A stretch of DNA of 64,000 bases, taken from positions 1-64,000 of the forward strand of contig NZ_LVYV01000010.1 of assembly GCF_001618955.1 (NCBI RefSeq), written 5' to 3'. The notes under the pieces are model-generated. The model had not been told where the DNA came from and made no database searches. It saw only the letters and a list, made by a program, of their open reading frames with translations. The translations under genes were made by a program, and so were the position numbers. Shown here piece by piece: positions 16,322 to 23,764 of the stretch. Numbering within the stretch: position 1 is the first letter of the stretch; each line of letters begins with the position of its first letter. This DNA is from Tardiphaga robiniae. Its GTDB lineage: Bacteria; Pseudomonadota; Alphaproteobacteria; Rhizobiales; Xanthobacteraceae.

Positions 16322-17653
16322 TCAAGTTGCAGAGGGAAAGAACCGGTTTTCGGGCCGTGGGAGCCCCAGATTCTCTCTGAGCGTCTTGCCTTCATACTCG
16401 GTGCGGAAAATACCCCGCCGCTGCAGTTCCGGGATGACCCTGCCGACGAACTCGTTCAGCCCCTCCGGCAGGTAGGGGAACATGATGTTGAAGCCGTCCG
16501 AGGCTTCGGTTTCCAGCCACTCCTGCATCTGGTCGGCGATGGTCTGGGGCGTGCCGACGAAAGCCGAGCCGCCATAGCCGCCGAGCCGTTGGGCAAGCTG
16601 GCGCACGGTCAGGTTCTCGCGTTTCGCGAGGGCGATCACGCGCTCGCGGCCGCTCTTGCTGGCATTGGTCTCCGGGATCTCGGGCAGGGGACCATCGGGA
16701 TCGAAGCCGGAAGCATCGGTGCCGAGATTGATCGAAAGCGAGGCGATGGCATTGGCGTAATGCACCTTGCTGTCGAGCAAAGCGCGTTTCTCTTTGGCTT
16801 CCTCGACGCTGTCGCCGACCACCACGAAGGCGCCGGGCAGGATCTTGAGATGATCGCGGTTGCGGCCGAGCTTCTCCATGCGGCCCTTGATGTCCGCATA
16901 GAGCTTCTGCGCATCGCTGATCGCCCCGCCGCCGGTGAACACCGCTTCTGCGGTTTCGGCGGCAAGCTGCTTACCGTCTTCGGATGCGCCGGCCTGCACG
17001 ATCACCGGCCAGCCCTGCACGGGCCTGGCAATGTTCAGTGGGCCGCGTACCGAGAGATGTGGGCCCTTATGATCGAGCACATGCATCTTCTCAGGGTCCA
17101 TGAAGATGCCGCTCTCGACGTCGCGAACGAAGGCGTCATCAGCGAAGGAATCCCACAGGCCGGTGACCACGTCATAGAATTCACGCGCGCGCTTGTAGCG
17201 CTCGGCATGCTCCATGTGATCGTCGAGACCGAAGTTGAGCGCGGCATCGGGATTCGATGTGGTGACGATATTCCAGCCGGCGCGTCCGCCCGAGATGTGA
17301 TCCAGCGAGGCGAAGCGGCGGGCGACGTGATAGGGCGCGTCAAAGGTGGTGGAGCCGGTGGCGACGAGGCCGATGTTTTCGGTGACGGCGGCGAGCGCGG
17401 ACAGCAGCGTGAACGGCTCGAACGATGTCACCGTGTGGCTGCGCTTCAGCGCCTCGACCGGCATGTTCAGCACTGCGAGATGATCGGCCATGAAGAAGGC
17501 GTCGAACTTGCCGGCCTCGAGCTTGCGGATCATCTGTTTGAGGAAGGGAAAGTTGAAGTTGGCGTCAGGCTGAGCGCCGGGATAGCGCCATGCGCCGGTA
17601 TGGATGCTGATCGGGCGCATGAAGGCCCCGAGCTTCAACTGACGCTTCGCCAT
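16322..17653 (-). CDS. FMN-dependent monooxygenase of the NtaA/SnaA/DszA (luciferase-like) family
   Basis: The 443-aa TIM-barrel protein begins MAKRQLKLGAFMRPISIHTG. Family features include 'FFMADHLAVL', 'TGSTTFDAPYHVARRFASLD', 'SGGRAGWNIVTTSNPDAALN', 'PVIVQAGASEDGKQLAAETA' and a C-terminal 'PYLPEGLNEFVGRVIPELQR'. Members use reduced FMN from a partner reductase to oxidise nitrilotriacetate, pristinamycin, dibenzothiophene sulfone and similar compounds. No reductase is adjacent; the flavin reductase-MarR fusion at 3 kb is too distant to assign. The ATG at 17651-17653 follows GGGGAATTCCAG, a good ribosome site. A divergent LysR/SDR pair lies upstream. Confidence 0.88.
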   Translation of the reverse strand: MAKRQLKLGAFMRPISIHTGAWRYPGAQPDANFNFPFLKQMIRKLEAGKFDAFFMADHLAVLNMPVEALKRSHTVTSFEPFTLLSALAAVTENIGLVATGSTTFDAPYHVARRFASLDHISGGRAGWNIVTTSNPDAALNFGLDDHMEHAERYKRAREFYDVVTGLWDSFADDAFVRDVESGIFMDPEKMHVLDHKGPHLSVRGPLNIARPVQGWPVIVQAGASEDGKQLAAETAEAVFTGGGAISDAQKLYADIKGRMEKLGRNRDHLKILPGAFVVVGDSVEEAKEKRALLDSKVHYANAIASLSINLGTDASGFDPDGPLPEIPETNASKSGRERVIALAKRENLTVRQLAQRLGGYGGSAFVGTPQTIADQMQEWLETEASDGFNIMFPYLPEGLNEFVGRVIPELQRRGIFRTEYEGKTLRENLGLPRPENRFFPSAT

Positions 17654-17758
17654 CTGGAATTCCCCGTGATGCTGGTCGGGAACAGATAGGGACGCCGACG
17701 CGCGCAGGTAGATGCTGCTCACGAGAAGATTATTGCGATTTGTGGATTATCTGCAGAA

Positions 17759-17857
17759 CCTCATCCTGAGGAGCGGCGTCTTCGCCGCGTCTCGAAGGAT
17801 GGAGGCCGGCGCTCATGGTTTGAGACGGCGCTGAAGTAGCGCCTCCTCACCATGAGG
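17759..17857. repeat. Dispersed palindromic intergenic repeat
   Basis: CCTCATCCTGAGGAG at 17759 and CTCCTCACCATGAGG ending at 17857 form the outer inverted arms, with internal 'GCGTCTCGAAGGATGG' and 'CATGGTTTGAGACGGC' partly complementary. This pattern (CCTCATGGTGAGGAG...GTCTCGAACCATGAGG) is a familiar repeat in Bradyrhizobium-like genomes. It sits between two minus-strand genes. Confidence 0.7.
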
Positions 17858-17864
17858 ACGGAGC

Positions 17865-18779
17865 TCACACCCGCTTCGGATTCAGCGTTGGGTCCATCGC
17901 GAATTGCGTTTCCAGGTAGTCGATCATGGCGCGGGTCTTCTGCGGCACGAAGCGGCGCGAGGGATAGACCGCGCTGATCGGCACCGGTTTCGGTTCGAAG
18001 GCTTCGAGCAACACTATGAGACGACCGGTCTCGATCTCATCCCTGAAATGCCAGATCGGCACAAACCCGATACCGAGGCCGGACATCACGGCTTCGCGAA
18101 TGCCTTCCGAACTCTGGGTGCGCACCGGTCCCGTGGCTTCGATAGCGATCGGGCCGTCCGGACTTTCGAAGCGCCAGGTCACGCCGCCGGTGAAGCGCGT
18201 ATAGGGGATGCAATCATGCCCGATGAGATCGTTCGGATGCGTAGGCAGCGTCTTGCCGCGCAGATAGGACGGCGACGCCACCAGGATGCGGCGTGTCACG
18301 CCGATCTTCCTGGCGATCAGGTTCGGGTCGGTCACGACGCCGGAGCGGATCGCGAGATCGATGCCGTCCTCCACGAGGTCGCTGAAGCCGTCACTCATCA
18401 CAAGGTCGACACTGACGTCGGGGTAGCGCGCCAGAAAACCCTTGAGATACGGGATCACCCGCAGCCGTCCGAACACCACCGGGAGGGCCAGTTGCAACGT
18501 GCCTGATGGTCTGGCCCGGCGGCGTCCCACGGCGCCCTCAGCCTCGGCAACGGCTTCCAGCGCCAGTTTGGCGCGCTCATAGAAGCCGCGGCCGTCGTCC
18601 GTCAGCGTCAGCTTGCGGGTGGTGCGGGTGAACAGGCGGGTGCCGAGATGATCTTCCAGCGTCGCGATCTGCCGGCTGACTGTCGGCTGGCTGGAATTCT
18701 GCTCCTCGGCGACGCGGCTGAACGAGCCGGCTTCGACGACCCGGATGAAGGCTTGGAAGAGCGCAACGGTATCGGTCAT
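17865..18779 (-). CDS. LysR-family transcriptional regulator
   Basis: The 304-aa protein has an N-terminal LysR winged helix ('LFQAFIRVVEAGSFSRVAEE', 'SSQPTVSRQIATLEDHLGTR', 'LFTRTTRKLTLTDDGRGFYE', residues about 8-70) and a periplasmic-binding-like effector domain from about 92. It is cytoplasmic and binds DNA as a dimer or tetramer. It is divergent from the SDR gene at 18900, the usual arrangement for a regulator and its target, and a 6-bp inverted repeat lies between them. The effector is unknown. Confidence 0.9.
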   Translation of the reverse strand: MTDTVALFQAFIRVVEAGSFSRVAEEQNSSQPTVSRQIATLEDHLGTRLFTRTTRKLTLTDDGRGFYERAKLALEAVAEAEGAVGRRRARPSGTLQLALPVVFGRLRVIPYLKGFLARYPDVSVDLVMSDGFSDLVEDGIDLAIRSGVVTDPNLIARKIGVTRRILVASPSYLRGKTLPTHPNDLIGHDCIPYTRFTGGVTWRFESPDGPIAIEATGPVRTQSSEGIREAVMSGLGIGFVPIWHFRDEIETGRLIVLLEAFEPKPVPISAVYPSRRFVPQKTRAMIDYLETQFAMDPTLNPKRV

Positions 18780-18791
18780 TCATTCAAAATA

Positions 18792-18808
18792 CGGATAAAT
18801 AATATCCG
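18792..18808. promoter_or_regulatory. Candidate LysR operator (CGGATA-N5-TATCCG)
   Basis: A perfect 6-bp inverted repeat CGGATA / TATCCG separated by AATAA lies 13 bp upstream of the lysR start and 92 bp upstream of the divergent SDR start. The core has the ATA-N5-TAT symmetry typical of LTTR boxes. Confidence 0.55.
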
Positions 18809-18899
18809 ATCAAGCCCATACCCACTCTATTGTGGATAGAACATGTTCTCCGGGTCGGACGGCGATGGCGCCGCCCCCCCACATCACATGGAGAGCATC

Positions 18900-19637
18900 A
18901 TGACCCGCAAACTCGAAGGTAAGATCGCAGTCGTCACCGGTGGCAGCGCCGGCATTGGCCTGGCCGCCGCCCAGCGTTTCGTCGACGAGGGCGCTAGTGT
19001 CTTCATCACCGGTCGCCGCCAGGCCGAACTCGACTCCGCCGTGAAGCAGCTCGGACCGAAGGCCGTCGGCGTGCAGGCGGACGCTGCCAAGCTCGCCGAT
19101 CTCGCGCATCTGTTCGGCACGGTGAAGGCGGCCAAGGGCAAGATCGACGTGCTGTTCGCCAATGCCGGCATCTTCGAGGCGACGCCGTTTGGCGGCATTC
19201 GCGAGGACGACTACGACCGGATGTTCGATATCAATGTGAAGGGCCTGCTGTTCACGGTGCAGGAAGCGCTGCCGCTATTGAGTGATGGTGCGTCGGTGGT
19301 CCTGACGGGCTCGGTGGTCGGCATCAAGGGCTTCCAGGCCTCGACGGTCTACAGCGCGACCAAGGCGGCTGTGCGCTCCTTTGCGCGCTCGCTGACGGCG
19401 GATCTGAAGGATCGCAAGATCCGGGTCAATGTCGTGAGCCCCGGACCGATCGCGACGCCCGGTCTGGATGCCTATGCCGATGGCGAGACGCAGAAGTACC
19501 TCGCGGGTCTCGTGCCGCTGGCACGCCTCGGCAGCGCCGACGAAATCGCCAAGGCGGTGCTGTTCCTGGCATCAGACGACTCCAGCTTCGTCGCCGGTGC
19601 AGAATTGTTCGTCGACGGTGGCCTCGCTCAGATCTGA
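18900..19637 (+). CDS. Short-chain dehydrogenase/reductase (SDR)
   Basis: The 245-aa classical SDR has the NAD(P)-binding TGGSAGIG (residues about 13-20), NAG in 'LFANAGIF', catalytic Ser in 'VVLTGSVVG', and Tyr-x3-Lys in 'TVYSATKAAVRSFA'. The Arg after the first strand ('FITGRRQAE') suggests NADP(H). It catalyses a carbonyl-alcohol reaction on an unknown substrate. The ATG at 18900 follows GGAGAG; an in-frame extension to 18843 is unlikely. It pairs with the divergent LysR. Confidence 0.88.
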   Translation: MTRKLEGKIAVVTGGSAGIGLAAAQRFVDEGASVFITGRRQAELDSAVKQLGPKAVGVQADAAKLADLAHLFGTVKAAKGKIDVLFANAGIFEATPFGGIREDDYDRMFDINVKGLLFTVQEALPLLSDGASVVLTGSVVGIKGFQASTVYSATKAAVRSFARSLTADLKDRKIRVNVVSPGPIATPGLDAYADGETQKYLAGLVPLARLGSADEIAKAVLFLASDDSSFVAGAELFVDGGLAQI

Positions 19638-19658
19638 TGATGGGCTTGGCAGAGCAGG

Positions 19659-19686
19659 AAGGCGCCGCGGATGCGGCGTCTTCTCG
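19659..19686 (+). terminator. Weak hairpin terminator after the SDR gene
   Basis: AAGGCGCCGC (19659-19668), GGAT loop, GCGGCGTCTT (19673-19682): a 10-bp stem with one G-U pair, about 20 bp after the SDR stop. The following TTCTCG is only weakly U-rich. It lies between convergent genes. Confidence 0.4.
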
Positions 19687-19688
19687 TG

Positions 19689-19916
19689 TCAGAAACTGTG
19701 CATGTGTGCGCTGGCACGATACTCGCTCGCCATCAGCTCTTCGTTTTCAGCAACCTGAATCCACGAGATGGCGAGTTGTAGCAATGCGCGAACTTTGCGC
19801 GGGTCAGCTTCCACGCTGGCGCGCTGGCTGAGTGCCGACGCCTTGCGACGATATTCCAATGACGCGCGCGTAAATGTCGAAGGCTCGGCCTCCGACGTCC
19901 AGTTCATCTGTCCCAT
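19689..19916 (-). CDS. Small hypothetical protein
   Basis: The 75-aa protein (MGQMNWTSEAEPSTFTRASL...HMHSF) is mostly helical, with a charged region 'YRRKASALSQRASVEADPRK' and an Ile/Leu-rich 'ALLQLAISWIQVAENEEL'. No signal peptide, membrane segment or motif. It looks like one of the short conserved proteins of Bradyrhizobium-like genomes that carry this 'RA...LL.LA..W..LAE' helix pattern. It is convergent with the SDR gene. Function unknown. Confidence 0.55.
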   Translation of the reverse strand: MGQMNWTSEAEPSTFTRASLEYRRKASALSQRASVEADPRKVRALLQLAISWIQVAENEELMASEYRASAHMHSF

Positions 19917-20031
19917 AACTGGGAATTCCTGTGAGCGAGAAAGTGGTAGCTATTACTGCGTTGCACCAACTATCCCGCTAAGGAAACAGCTAAAATAAGC
20001 CGAACAATCGTGATCGGATTATCTGATTTTC

Positions 20032-20769
20032 TCAGGCATCGCCCGGCAGCATGTCGAGTTGCATCTTACCGCTGTACCAATGGAAGAACGGCAGTGGCGC
20101 GTCGTGACGCAACGGGCCGGTGGCGAGACGCTGCTGCAATTGATTAAGCACGTTCTTCGTCATTGCGTGCGCGTCGGCGAGATGAGCGGAGCCGAGTTCG
20201 ACCCAGACCAGTTCCACCAGTTCGGCATCGGCATGCACGACGCCCTCGACGCGATGCGCGATCGACGATGCGTCAGCTGTGAAGAAACGCGTATCGAAGC
20301 GCTTGATACGGCCGGGTGGTGTGATGGCGCGCGCAATCAGAAACAGGCCCGAGGGATCGGGCAGGAGACCTGCATCGCTAAAAGCTTCCCATACGCCGGG
20401 GAGCTTCCTGGTCGCGCCATCGACCTTGCGGCCGAGGCAGAGGCCGGTTTCTTCGCAGGCTTCGCGGATAGCTGCGACAGCGAGCGAACGCGCGCGCGAC
20501 GGCGGCGTCTTCGGGCTGCCTTTCATCAGGTTGGCTTCAAGCTCCGGCGGCAAAGGTGCAGCCACCGGAATCTTGTTGTCGGTCGTGTCGACACTGCCGC
20601 CGGGGAAGACGAACTTGCCGGGCATGAACACGACCTTGTCGTGACGCTTGCCGACAAGCACTTTCGGAATCGGGCCGGAGCGATCGACCAGCATCAGGGT
20701 CGCAGCGTCGCGCGGACGCTTATAGGGATGGTGGTCGGCTTCCTTGCCGATCTCGACTGCGTCGCTCAT
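20032..20769 (-). CDS. NUDIX hydrolase
   Basis: The 245-aa protein has an N-terminal beta domain ('AATLMLVDRSGPIPKVLVGK', 'VFMPGKFVFPGGSVDTTDN') followed by the Nudix helix 'AAIREACEETGLCLG' carrying the RE-x2-EE core. It hydrolyses a nucleoside-diphosphate-linked compound; the long spacing between the GG and the REACEE is typical of the NUDT19/YfcD-like group that may act on CoA derivatives or ADP-ribose. It follows DUF983 on the same strand with a 54-bp gap, at the end of the rnr operon. Cytosolic. Confidence 0.88.
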   Translation of the reverse strand: MSDAVEIGKEADHHPYKRPRDAATLMLVDRSGPIPKVLVGKRHDKVVFMPGKFVFPGGSVDTTDNKIPVAAPLPPELEANLMKGSPKTPPSRARSLAVAAIREACEETGLCLGRKVDGATRKLPGVWEAFSDAGLLPDPSGLFLIARAITPPGRIKRFDTRFFTADASSIAHRVEGVVHADAELVELVWVELGSAHLADAHAMTKNVLNQLQQRLATGPLRHDAPLPFFHWYSGKMQLDMLPGDA

Positions 20770-20823
20770 TCCGTCTCCTGAAATTCTTCTTATTACGTGC
20801 TGTTCAAGGGGACGGAGAACGTA

Positions 20824-21246
20824 TCAGTCAGCCGGGCCGTCGCCAAATCCGTGCATGCGGAATGCCCACTGCAATCCCACCACGGCGCCCTTGACCGGCT
20901 GCAGCAGCAACAACGATGCAATCAGCGTGATCGGCAGGTAGATCGCAAGTTGCAGCGCGACCGATGGCGAATAGTTGGTCTCGATCCACAATGCGATTGG
21001 CACGACGATGTGACCGACGATGACGATCACGAGATAGGCGGGAAGATCATCGGCGCGGTGTGCAGAGAAATCCTGTCCGCACTTGTCGCAGTGATCTGCG
21101 GTTTTCAGGAAGGCGCGAAACATCTTGCCTTCGCCGCAGTTCGGGCAACGGCAGGTGAAGCCGCGCTTCATCGCGGTCCACACATTGCGTTTGGCGGAGG
21201 AATCCAGCGTCGCGCTCCAGATCTTCGGTGTGGTCAATGTCATCAT
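20824..21246 (-). CDS. DUF983 family protein (zinc-ribbon membrane protein)
   Basis: The 140-aa protein has a zinc ribbon (CPNCGEGKMF ... CDKCGQDFS, residues about 34-60) followed by two transmembrane helices ('LPAYLVIVIVGHIVVPIALW', 'LAIYLPITLIASLLLLQPVK'). This is the DUF983 pattern, found beside rnr in alphaproteobacteria. It starts 4 bp after the rnr stop, so it is in the same operon. The function is unknown; the ribbon may bind zinc or nucleic acid at the inner membrane. ATG choice at 21246 or 21243 cannot be settled. Confidence 0.85.
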   Translation of the reverse strand: MMTLTTPKIWSATLDSSAKRNVWTAMKRGFTCRCPNCGEGKMFRAFLKTADHCDKCGQDFSAHRADDLPAYLVIVIVGHIVVPIALWIETNYSPSVALQLAIYLPITLIASLLLLQPVKGAVVGLQWAFRMHGFGDGPAD

Positions 21247-21250
21247 GACG

Positions 21251-23647
21251 TTACCCCTTTTTCGGCTTGCCGGGGTTACCACCGGAGCGAGCCTTGTCAG
21301 CTTTGGCCGCCTGCCGCGCATTGCGACCGGGCTTGGCCTTCTTGGGCGCCTTCTGCTTCTTCGACGATTTGAACGTCGTCGCACCAGAAGGCTTGGCACC
21401 CGGATGACGCGGCCGGTCTGCAGCGTCATTGCTGCGGGCATGTTCGCGTCGGCGGTTCCGTGGGGCGGTACTGCCCTCGGAGAGCATTTCGAACCGCAAG
21501 GCACCTGCGACGGGTGCTGCTTCGACCAGACGGACATCGACGACGTCGCCCAACCGGTGCATGGCACCACTGCGTGTACCGACGAGGGCGTGGCGAGCTT
21601 CGTCATAGTTGAAGTATTCGGTGCCCAACGTGCGGATCGGGATCAGGCCATCGGCGCCGGTCTCGGTCAATCGGACAAAGAGTCCAGCCCTGGTGACACC
21701 GGAAATCCGGCCCTGGAAGCTCATGCCGATCTTGTCGGCCAAGAAGTGCGCAATCAGCCGGTCGGACGTCTCGCGCTCGGCCTTCATGGCCCGGCGTTCG
21801 GTGGCCGAAATCTGCGCCGAGATTTCGCTCAGCGTTTCCACGGTTTCGGTCTCAGGTAGCGCGCCTTCGCCGAGGCCGAGCGCGCGGATCAGTGCGCGAT
21901 GCACGATCAGATCTGCGTATCGCCTGATAGGTGAGGTAAAATGCGCGTAGCGGCGCAGGTTCAGACCGAAATGTCCGTAATTCTCGGCGGCATATTCCGC
22001 CTGGGCTTGCGAGCGCAAAACCACTTCATTCACCAGCGGTTCGGAATCCTGACCTTTGACCTGCGACAGCACCCGGTTGAATACCGATGGCCGCAGTGCG
22101 CCCGCTTTGGCGAACGGCATGTCGAGGGTCTTGAGGAATTCCTGCAGGTTGTGAACCTTCTCCACCGAGGGCTCATCATGTACCCGATAGATAAGCGGCA
22201 GACCCTTCTTTTCAAGCGTTTCAGCTGCGGCGACGTTGGCCAGGATCATGAACTCTTCGATGAGCTTATGGGCGTCGAGTCGCTCCGGTACGATGACGCG
22301 ATCGACGGTACCGTCCTTCTTGAGCAGAATCTTGCGCTCGGGGATATCGAGGTCGAGCGGATCGCGTTCGTCGCGCGCGAGCTTTACCTGCGCATAGGCC
22401 GCATAGAGCGGCTTCAGGATCGGTTCGAGCAGGGGGCCGGTAGTATCGTCGGGATGGCCATCGATGGCGGCTTGCGCCTGTGCGTAATTCAGCTTGGCCG
22501 CCGAGCGCATCAGGATGCGATGGAACGTATGTGACTTCTTGCGGCCATCGACTGATATCACCATGCGTACGGCAAGGGCGCCGCGCGGCTCGCCCGGCAC
22601 CAGCGAACACAGGTCATTGGAGATGCGCTCCGGCAGCATCGGTACGACGCGGTCGGGGAAATAGACGGAGTTGCCGCGGATCAGTGCGTCGCGATCCAGC
22701 GCAGAGCCGGGACGCACATAGAAGGCGACATCGGCGATGGCGACGCTGACAATGTATCCGCCTGCATTGTTCGGATCGGAATCGATCTCCGCGTAAACGG
22801 CGTCGTCGTGATCTTTCGCATCCGACGGATCGATGGTGACCAGCGGCACGTCGCGCCAGTCTTCACGCCCCTGCAATGTCGCAGGCTGCGCGGCTTCCGC
22901 TTCCTTCAGCGCATCGCGGGAGAACGCCTGCGGGATATCGTGGGAATGGATCGCGATCAGGCTGACCGCTTTCTCGGAGGAGAGCGAACCGAGCCGTTCC
23001 TTCACCTTGCCGGAGCCGAGGCCGTAGCCGCGCGTGCGAATGAGATCGACACTGACGAGATCGCCGTCCTCGGCGCCGTTGGCGTCTGACGCAGCGATGT
23101 TGAGTTCGCGCCCGGCCTGCTTCTTGTCGACCGGGATCAATCGTCCGCCGCCATTCGGCAGCGCGCGATAGATGCCGAGCAGGCGCGTGCGGGCACCTTC
23201 GAGCACACGCACGATGCGGCCCTGATAGCTGGCTAACTCGCCATCGTTCTCGATCTTCTCGATGCGCAACAATGCGCGGTCACCGACACCTGCCGCGGTG
23301 CCGGGCAGGGGACGGCGCGGCGTGTGAATGCGAATTTTTGGTACGACGCCGTCTGCCTCGTCCCATTCGACGGGCGTGGCGATCAACTCGCCATCGGCAT
23401 CACGCGAGGTGATGTCGACCAGCACTGTCGGCGGCAGCGCTGCGGGCTCGCGCACGCTGCGGCCTTTCTTGGCGATGGCGCCTTCGTCGGCGAGTTCGCG
23501 CAGCATGCGCTTGAGTTCGACACGGGCGGCGTTCTTCAGTCCGAATTCACGCGCGATCTCGCGGGTGCCGATCTTGCCGGGATACGCGCGAACAAACGCG
23601 ACGATGGCATCCCTGGTTGGAAAGCTGCTGTCGCGTTTCTTGCTCAC
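21251..23647 (-). CDS. rnr: Ribonuclease R
   Basis: The 798-aa protein has an N-terminal winged-helix/CSD region, an RNB catalytic domain with the metal-binding Asp cluster in 'IDPSDAKDHDDAVYAEID', 'FPDRVVPMLPERISNDLCSL', and 'YAHFTSPIRRYADLIVHRAL', then an S1 domain ('GRISGVTRAGLFVRLTETGA') and a basic Lys/Arg-rich tail. It degrades structured RNA 3' to 5' and works in trans-translation turnover with SmpB, whose gene is also in the window. It lies downstream of topA on the same strand but after a strong terminator, so it probably has its own promoter. It is coupled to DUF983. Confidence 0.96.
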   Translation of the reverse strand: MSKKRDSSFPTRDAIVAFVRAYPGKIGTREIAREFGLKNAARVELKRMLRELADEGAIAKKGRSVREPAALPPTVLVDITSRDADGELIATPVEWDEADGVVPKIRIHTPRRPLPGTAAGVGDRALLRIEKIENDGELASYQGRIVRVLEGARTRLLGIYRALPNGGGRLIPVDKKQAGRELNIAASDANGAEDGDLVSVDLIRTRGYGLGSGKVKERLGSLSSEKAVSLIAIHSHDIPQAFSRDALKEAEAAQPATLQGREDWRDVPLVTIDPSDAKDHDDAVYAEIDSDPNNAGGYIVSVAIADVAFYVRPGSALDRDALIRGNSVYFPDRVVPMLPERISNDLCSLVPGEPRGALAVRMVISVDGRKKSHTFHRILMRSAAKLNYAQAQAAIDGHPDDTTGPLLEPILKPLYAAYAQVKLARDERDPLDLDIPERKILLKKDGTVDRVIVPERLDAHKLIEEFMILANVAAAETLEKKGLPLIYRVHDEPSVEKVHNLQEFLKTLDMPFAKAGALRPSVFNRVLSQVKGQDSEPLVNEVVLRSQAQAEYAAENYGHFGLNLRRYAHFTSPIRRYADLIVHRALIRALGLGEGALPETETVETLSEISAQISATERRAMKAERETSDRLIAHFLADKIGMSFQGRISGVTRAGLFVRLTETGADGLIPIRTLGTEYFNYDEARHALVGTRSGAMHRLGDVVDVRLVEAAPVAGALRFEMLSEGSTAPRNRRREHARSNDAADRPRHPGAKPSGATTFKSSKKQKAPKKAKPGRNARQAAKADKARSGGNPGKPKKG

Positions 23648-23713
23648 AATTATCCGTTCTATAGCGTTTTCGAGCGAAGTGGTTTCCGGTTCGCGTCAAG
23701 AAAACGCGTCAAA

Positions 23714-23764
23714 CAAAAAAGATAGAGCCTCGGTTCTGATATCATCAGAACCGAAAAGGCTCTA
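23714..23764 (-). terminator. Strong terminator of topA overlapping its stop codon
   Basis: Perfect 11-bp arms TCGGTTCTGAT / ATCAGAACCGA (23730-23754) are nested inside outer arms AGAGCC/GGCTCT. On the minus strand the hairpin is followed by ATCTTTTTTG (T-run at 23715-23720). The outer arm reaches the topA stop codon at 23762-23764. Confidence 0.85.
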
